A stretch of 64,000 bases of DNA from NCBI RefSeq assembly GCF_001908275.1, contig NZ_CP018620.1, positions 2,728,001-2,792,000 on the forward strand, written 5' to 3'. The notes beneath the pieces are model-generated. The model saw nothing but the letters and a program-made list of their open reading frames with translations, was not told where the DNA came from and made no database searches. The stretch's first letter is position 1; each line of letters starts with the position of its first letter. The translations under genes and the position numbers were made by a program. The stretch is from Paenibacillus xylanexedens. Its GTDB lineage: Bacteria; Bacillota; Bacilli; Paenibacillales; Paenibacillaceae. Positions 60,966 through 64,000 of the stretch are shown one piece after another.

Positions 60966-61183
60966 TGATCCGCACTTTCGTACAAAAGGATCTGCAGTAT
61001 GTCATTGAAGCGCATATCCGAATTTATCGAAACGAGTATAATTATGATCATAGCTTTGCTGAATTTATCACCCATGGCGCGCGTAGATTATATCAATCTG
61101 TGGGCTTTGAAGTGAAGGAAGTCCGCAAGCAGATGTTGTCAGGTCAGGGGCTTACCGAAGAACAATGGGAACTTGTTCTGTAG
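60965..61183 (+). pseudogene. GNAT remnant with an internal in-frame deletion
   Basis: 72 residues. MIRTFVQKDLQYVIEAHIRIYRNEYNYDHSFAEFI is the start of a GNAT of about 160 residues, and ARRLYQSVGFEVKEVRKQMLSGQGLTEEQWELVL is its end. The acetyl-CoA-binding middle (about 85-95 residues) is missing, with the junction near base 61073 (ITHGARR). The reading frame is kept. Without the cofactor loop it cannot be a working acetyltransferase. Overlap with the upstream GNAT stop suggests it was once a coupled second gene. Confidence 0.75.
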
Positions 61184-61250
61184 TTGGCCGAGGGCTTGAG
61201 CATGAAAGTCGAATCTGTTGCGTTAACTCGTTGTTGAAAGGAGTGGTACA

Positions 61251-61637
61251 GTGAATCGGAGAAGACTGATTCTGGGTTTGTTATCCGTATGCACAGCATT
61301 GACGGTAGCAGCATGTTCGATTCGGACAGAAGACCAAGCATTAACAGCATCGATTGAAAGCAACCTGCAGCAGATGGTTAGCGACCCTGTCCTCCTGACC
61401 AGCAGCAATCCGAATGATTATATTGCTGGTAACCGGGAGGCTTACGACGACATCTTGAATACGGGTGAGGAAGGATTGCATCTGCTGCTACAGCAGCTCG
61501 AATCCAGTCCGGATAATGGTCTTAAGGAATGGATCATGGCTCAGGCAAGTACTGAAATGCTCGGAGAGCTTAACCCTGTAGAGGCGTGGCATAGTGGCAA
61601 GGACTGGCTCAGACAGTATAAAATGAGCGTAGAATAA
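61251..61637 (+). CDS. Small lipoprotein of unknown function
   Basis: 128 residues from a GTG with AAAGGAGTGG upstream. The signal peptide MNRRRLILGLLSVCTALTVAAC ends in a lipobox (VAAC) with the acylated Cys at residue 22. The mature part is helical (ALTASIESNLQQMVSD, GLHLLLQQLESSPDNGLKEWIMAQASTEML). No known domain is recognised. It should be attached to the outer face of the membrane. A family-A repeat variant follows. Confidence 0.7.
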   Translation: MNRRRLILGLLSVCTALTVAACSIRTEDQALTASIESNLQQMVSDPVLLTSSNPNDYIAGNREAYDDILNTGEEGLHLLLQQLESSPDNGLKEWIMAQASTEMLGELNPVEAWHSGKDWLRQYKMSVE

Positions 61638-61679
61638 TGGTTTATCTTCTCTATAGTACCTGACTTAGCGGAAGTAATG

Positions 61680-61760
61680 GAGGGGGCGGAATCGATTCTG
61701 AAGAAGCGATAGCGTTCGCCTTTGTTAGCGATCAGAAGAACGATCCGTAACCGGAATGGT
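61680..61760. repeat. Short variant of repeat family A (copy 3)
   Basis: The core GAAGAAGCGATAGCGTTCGCC matches GAAGAAGCGAAGCGTTCGCC of copies 1 and 2 closely (differs by one inserted base). The flanking arms CGGAATCGATTCTG (61687-61700) and CAGAAGAACGATCCG (61733-61747) differ in sequence from the other copies yet still pair. The inner CCGGAT hairpin of the full copies is missing. Confidence 0.6.
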
Positions 61761-61884
61761 TCCCGCAAGCCGTCAAGCACTGTAGTGTGTGATGAGCCGG
61801 AAGTACAAACCTCACCTCCAGTCAGCATGAGCAGCATTGAGAGGTTCTTGGAACCCGAAAGAATACATTATAGAGGTGAAATCC

Positions 61885-62667
61885 TTGAATAAGAAAATTG
61901 CTTTTTTTGATTCAGGCATCGGTGGTTTAACCGTTTTGCATAAGGCATTACAACAGTTTCCTGAAGAAAAATTTCTGTATTACGCGGATACCCTGCATGT
62001 CCCGTATGGAACCAAGTCTGCGGATGAGGTTAGAGGACATATTTTTGATTGTGTGGAAGCCATCGTTCAGGAGGATGTTCAAGCCATCGTGATTGCTTGT
62101 AATACAGCAACAAGTCTGGCTGTGAAGGATCTGCGCGCCAAGTATGATATCCCGATCATTGGCATGGAGCCTGCGGTGAAACCAGCCGTGGAGATGAATC
62201 GCAACAGTGGGAAGAGGGTGCTTGTATTTGCTACGGCCCTCACCTTGAGCCAAACCAAGTATAACGAACTGGTATCACGTGTTGATGATCACCACAGTGT
62301 GGATTCCATTGCGCTGCCGGAACTTGTGGAGTGGTGTGAACAGCTGGATTTTGAACCGGACAAAATCGCTGATTATTTCCGGTTGAAGCTGGCAGATCTC
62401 GATCTTCATGGGTATGGCACAGTGGTGCTTGGTTGCACGCATTATCCATTCTATACGTCCATTCTGCGCACGGTTCTGCCCGATCATATACAGATTATTG
62501 ATGGCAGTACAGGCACGGTGAACCATCTGAAGCAGCGGCTTGGACTGGTGGCTCAACATGGAGACAGAACAGGGAAACAAGTCACTTTCCTCAGTTCATC
62601 AGGCCGACCGGAAGAGCAGGAGAAGATGTACAGTGCACTTCAATATCTTGAGATGAACTCTATGTAG
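61885..62667 (+). CDS. murI: Glutamate racemase
   Basis: 260 residues. The enzyme turns L-glutamate into D-glutamate for peptidoglycan. The two catalytic cysteines are in VIACNTATS and VLGCTHYPF, and the N-terminal Asp-Ser pair is in FFDSGIGGLTVL. ADTLHVPYGTKS and the terminal FLSSSGRPEEQ also match what I know of the family (the ADxxxxPYG block). GAGGTGA 5 bases before a TTG at 61885 sets the start; the frame is open from 61837. Firmicutes may have one or two racemases (RacE/MurI), so I cannot say whether this is the only one. Confidence 0.87.
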   Translation: MNKKIAFFDSGIGGLTVLHKALQQFPEEKFLYYADTLHVPYGTKSADEVRGHIFDCVEAIVQEDVQAIVIACNTATSLAVKDLRAKYDIPIIGMEPAVKPAVEMNRNSGKRVLVFATALTLSQTKYNELVSRVDDHHSVDSIALPELVEWCEQLDFEPDKIADYFRLKLADLDLHGYGTVVLGCTHYPFYTSILRTVLPDHIQIIDGSTGTVNHLKQRLGLVAQHGDRTGKQVTFLSSSGRPEEQEKMYSALQYLEMNSM

Positions 62668-62691
62668 GTTACACCATAGGAGGTAATAGCT

Positions 62692-63243
62692 ATGCAGTCC
62701 ATTTATCTTATCCGTCACGCCAAGGCCACAGGGCAGGAACCCCATGCAGAGCTTACAGATGAAGGGATCAGGCAGGCTGAAAAACTTGCCAATATCTTGG
62801 CTCATCACTCCATAACGTACATTGTCTCCAGTCCATGGGAAAGGGCCGTTCAGACGGCTATGCCACTGGGCATAGCAACGCTGCAACATATACATACGGA
62901 TGAACGTCTCCAGGAGAGGATACTTAGCTCACTTGATCTGCCTAACTGGATAGATGTACTGAAACGTACATACGATGATGTGGATTGGGTGGAAGAAGGC
63001 GGGGAATCTTCGAGAAACGCGGCTGCAAGGGGTCTGGCACTACTGGAAGAGTTATGGAGCAGACCAGAACAGCACGGGGCCGTGGTTACACATGGAAACT
63101 TGTTATCACTGCTTATTCATGAGTATGAACCATCCTTTGGTTATGAAGAGTGGAGCAAACTTTCTAACCCGGATGTGTATGTGCTGGAGCGACAACGGTC
63201 AGATGCAGGGCTATCCACCATTCGAAGAATTTGGACAGATTAA
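62692..63243 (+). CDS. Histidine phosphatase family protein
   Basis: 183 residues. The catalytic histidine lies in IYLIRHAKATG (RHA in place of the common RHG), the second conserved histidine in VVTHGNLLSLLI, and SSPWERAVQTA supplies the conserved arginine. The family includes phosphoglycerate mutase-like phosphatases such as AlpP/PhoE. The true substrate is unknown. AGGAGG precedes the ATG. It follows glutamate racemase by 24 bases and is probably cotranscribed. Confidence 0.87.
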   Translation: MQSIYLIRHAKATGQEPHAELTDEGIRQAEKLANILAHHSITYIVSSPWERAVQTAMPLGIATLQHIHTDERLQERILSSLDLPNWIDVLKRTYDDVDWVEEGGESSRNAAARGLALLEELWSRPEQHGAVVTHGNLLSLLIHEYEPSFGYEEWSKLSNPDVYVLERQRSDAGLSTIRRIWTD

Positions 63244-63248
63244 ACAGT

Positions 63249-63292
63249 AAAAGAGTGCTCCAGCGATATTATATCAGCGAGAACACTCTTTT
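63249..63292. terminator. Bidirectional terminator between convergent genes
   Basis: AAAAGAGTG (63249-63257) pairs with CACTCTTTT (63284-63292); short inner CTC/GAG pairing extends it. T residues follow on the plus strand and A residues precede, so it can work both ways. Confidence 0.75.
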
Positions 63293-63312
63293 CGTTTATC
63301 CACGGGGCATAT

Positions 63313-63675
63313 TTACAATGCGGCAATCATGATCATAACCCATCCAGCCAAAAATGCGACTCCGCCAAGTGGGGTAATGGCTCCCAATCTGCGAACACCC
63401 GTTACACTTAAAACGTACAGGCTGCCAGAGAACAGGATGATTCCGGCGAACATCAGCCATCCGGCAAGCATGACGAGTGAAGAGGATTCAAGACGGTCTG
63501 CCAGCAGTCCGATCAGGATGATGCCAAGTCCGTGGATGAGGTGATATTGAACACCGGTTTCATAGATTTTGATCATGTCAGCTGATAATTTGCGCTTGAG
63601 CGCGTGTGCGCCAAAGGCACCCAAAGCAACAGCCAGGAACATCATAATACTGCCGAGTATAATCAGGGTTTGCAA
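63313..63675 (-). CDS. DUF423-family membrane protein (YwdK-like)
   Basis: 120 residues with four hydrophobic helices. MMFLAVALGAFGAHALKRKLSADMIKIYETGVQYHLIHGLGIILIGLL is the conserved DUF423 start (GAFGAH and the YHxxH region), and LSVTGVRRLGAITPLGGVAFLAGWVMI is the end. The start is TTG with AAGGAGAG upstream on the minus strand. The function of DUF423 proteins is not known. It follows a coaA-type gene. Confidence 0.88.
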   Translation of the reverse strand: MQTLIILGSIMMFLAVALGAFGAHALKRKLSADMIKIYETGVQYHLIHGLGIILIGLLADRLESSSLVMLAGWLMFAGIILFSGSLYVLSVTGVRRLGAITPLGGVAFLAGWVMIMIAAL

Positions 63676-63739
63676 TGTGTTTTTCTCTCCTTTTAGGGGT
63701 AATTAGATATAACATCAAAGTGTACTGCACGAGTGTTGT

Positions 63740-64000
63740 CTACAGTTTGCGCAATTGAATCTGCCCAATGGAGTGATCGGCTTCCTTTTTCAGAATCAGT
63801 CTGGCACGTCCTTTGGTTGGCAAAATGTTTTCATGCAAGTTTTTGGCATTGATATCTTGCCAGATCTGATTGGCCGTACGCACGGTTTCTTCTTCATCAA
63901 TATTGGCGAATCGTTGATGGAAAAAGGAATCCGTGTTCTGGAACGCTGTATTGCGGAGTAGCTTGAAACGCTCAACGTACCAGTGTCGTATATGCTCTTC
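63740..64000 (-). CDS. coaA: C-terminal part of type I pantothenate kinase
   Basis: The last 86 residues of a minus-strand gene that enters at the right edge and stops with TAG at 63742-63740. The sequence RHWYVERFKLLRNTAFQNTD, then ANQIWQDINAKNLHENILPTKGRARLILKKEADHS and the end QLRKL matches the C-terminus of CoaA-type pantothenate kinase, which phosphorylates pantothenate in the first step of coenzyme A synthesis. The catalytic P-loop half lies outside the window. Confidence 0.85.
   Translation of the reverse strand, partial: EEHIRHWYVERFKLLRNTAFQNTDSFFHQRFANIDEEETVRTANQIWQDINAKNLHENILPTKGRARLILKKEADHSIGQIQLRKL

Noticed and set aside
63755..63961. Plus-strand ORF of 68 codons at the right end
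   Set aside because: The minus strand of the same bases encodes the conserved C-terminus of pantothenate kinase; the plus-strand frame is a shadow.

Overview
The window looks like a chromosomal segment of a Paenibacillus-type Firmicute. The evidence is strong AGGAGG ribosome-binding sites, frequent GTG/TTG starts, a Bce-type peptide-resistance module, LplABC/YesN-style carbohydrate loci, and three kinds of long palindromic intergenic repeat. This is inference from gene content and style; no 16S or other marker is present. No tRNA, rRNA, CRISPR array or transposase gene was seen.

Layout. 1-4062: small enzymes (GNAT acetyltransferases, a BstA/YfiT-like protein, a VOC protein, a methyltransferase, a benzil-reductase-like SDR). 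4251-8735: a complete two-component system plus ABC transporter of the BceRS-BceAB type, with a palindromic operator between the two halves. 8932-10923: ClbS-like protein, a PgsA-type phosphatidyltransferase and two GNATs. 11033-14242: a secreted protein, RtcB and a DUF4272 protein, with a structured repeat between the last two. 14434-30057: a LacI-type regulator divergent from a long operon with two solute-binding proteins, two permease pairs, an NHL-repeat protein, a Yip1-type membrane protein, a DUF5696 protein and an intracellular GH26 mannanase. No ATPase is encoded, so a shared one (MsmX type) is expected. 30205-31241: a SunI-like protein and an unknown protein. 31446-42893: an LplABC-type importer, a membrane-bound AraC regulator, a sulfatase, a PL11 rhamnogalacturonan lyase, a formylglycine-generating enzyme and a DUF1349 protein. 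Together they look like a locus for a sulfated, rhamnose-containing polysaccharide.

42920-50774: an MFS exporter and its TetR regulator with matching operators, an AraC/GyrI regulator, a nucleotidyltransferase, a YdcF protein, a BlaI/M56 pair and a TIGR01777 epimerase. 50897-51290: two different palindromic repeats side by side. 51336-57779: a tightly overlapping biosynthetic operon (ketoacyl synthase III, ATP-grasp, epimerase, metallo-hydrolase, PaaK/F390-like adenylating enzyme, SDR) whose product I cannot name. This is the best candidate in the window for an undescribed pathway. 57831-64000: a tiny membrane ORF with an apparent ATA start, a PfpI protein, GNATs (one reduced to a remnant), an atypical kinase-like protein, a lipoprotein, glutamate racemase, a histidine phosphatase, a DUF423 protein and the end of a type I pantothenate kinase.

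Several gene starts were moved downstream of the longest open frame because a good ribosome-binding site, or a terminator inside the longer frame, decides the start.
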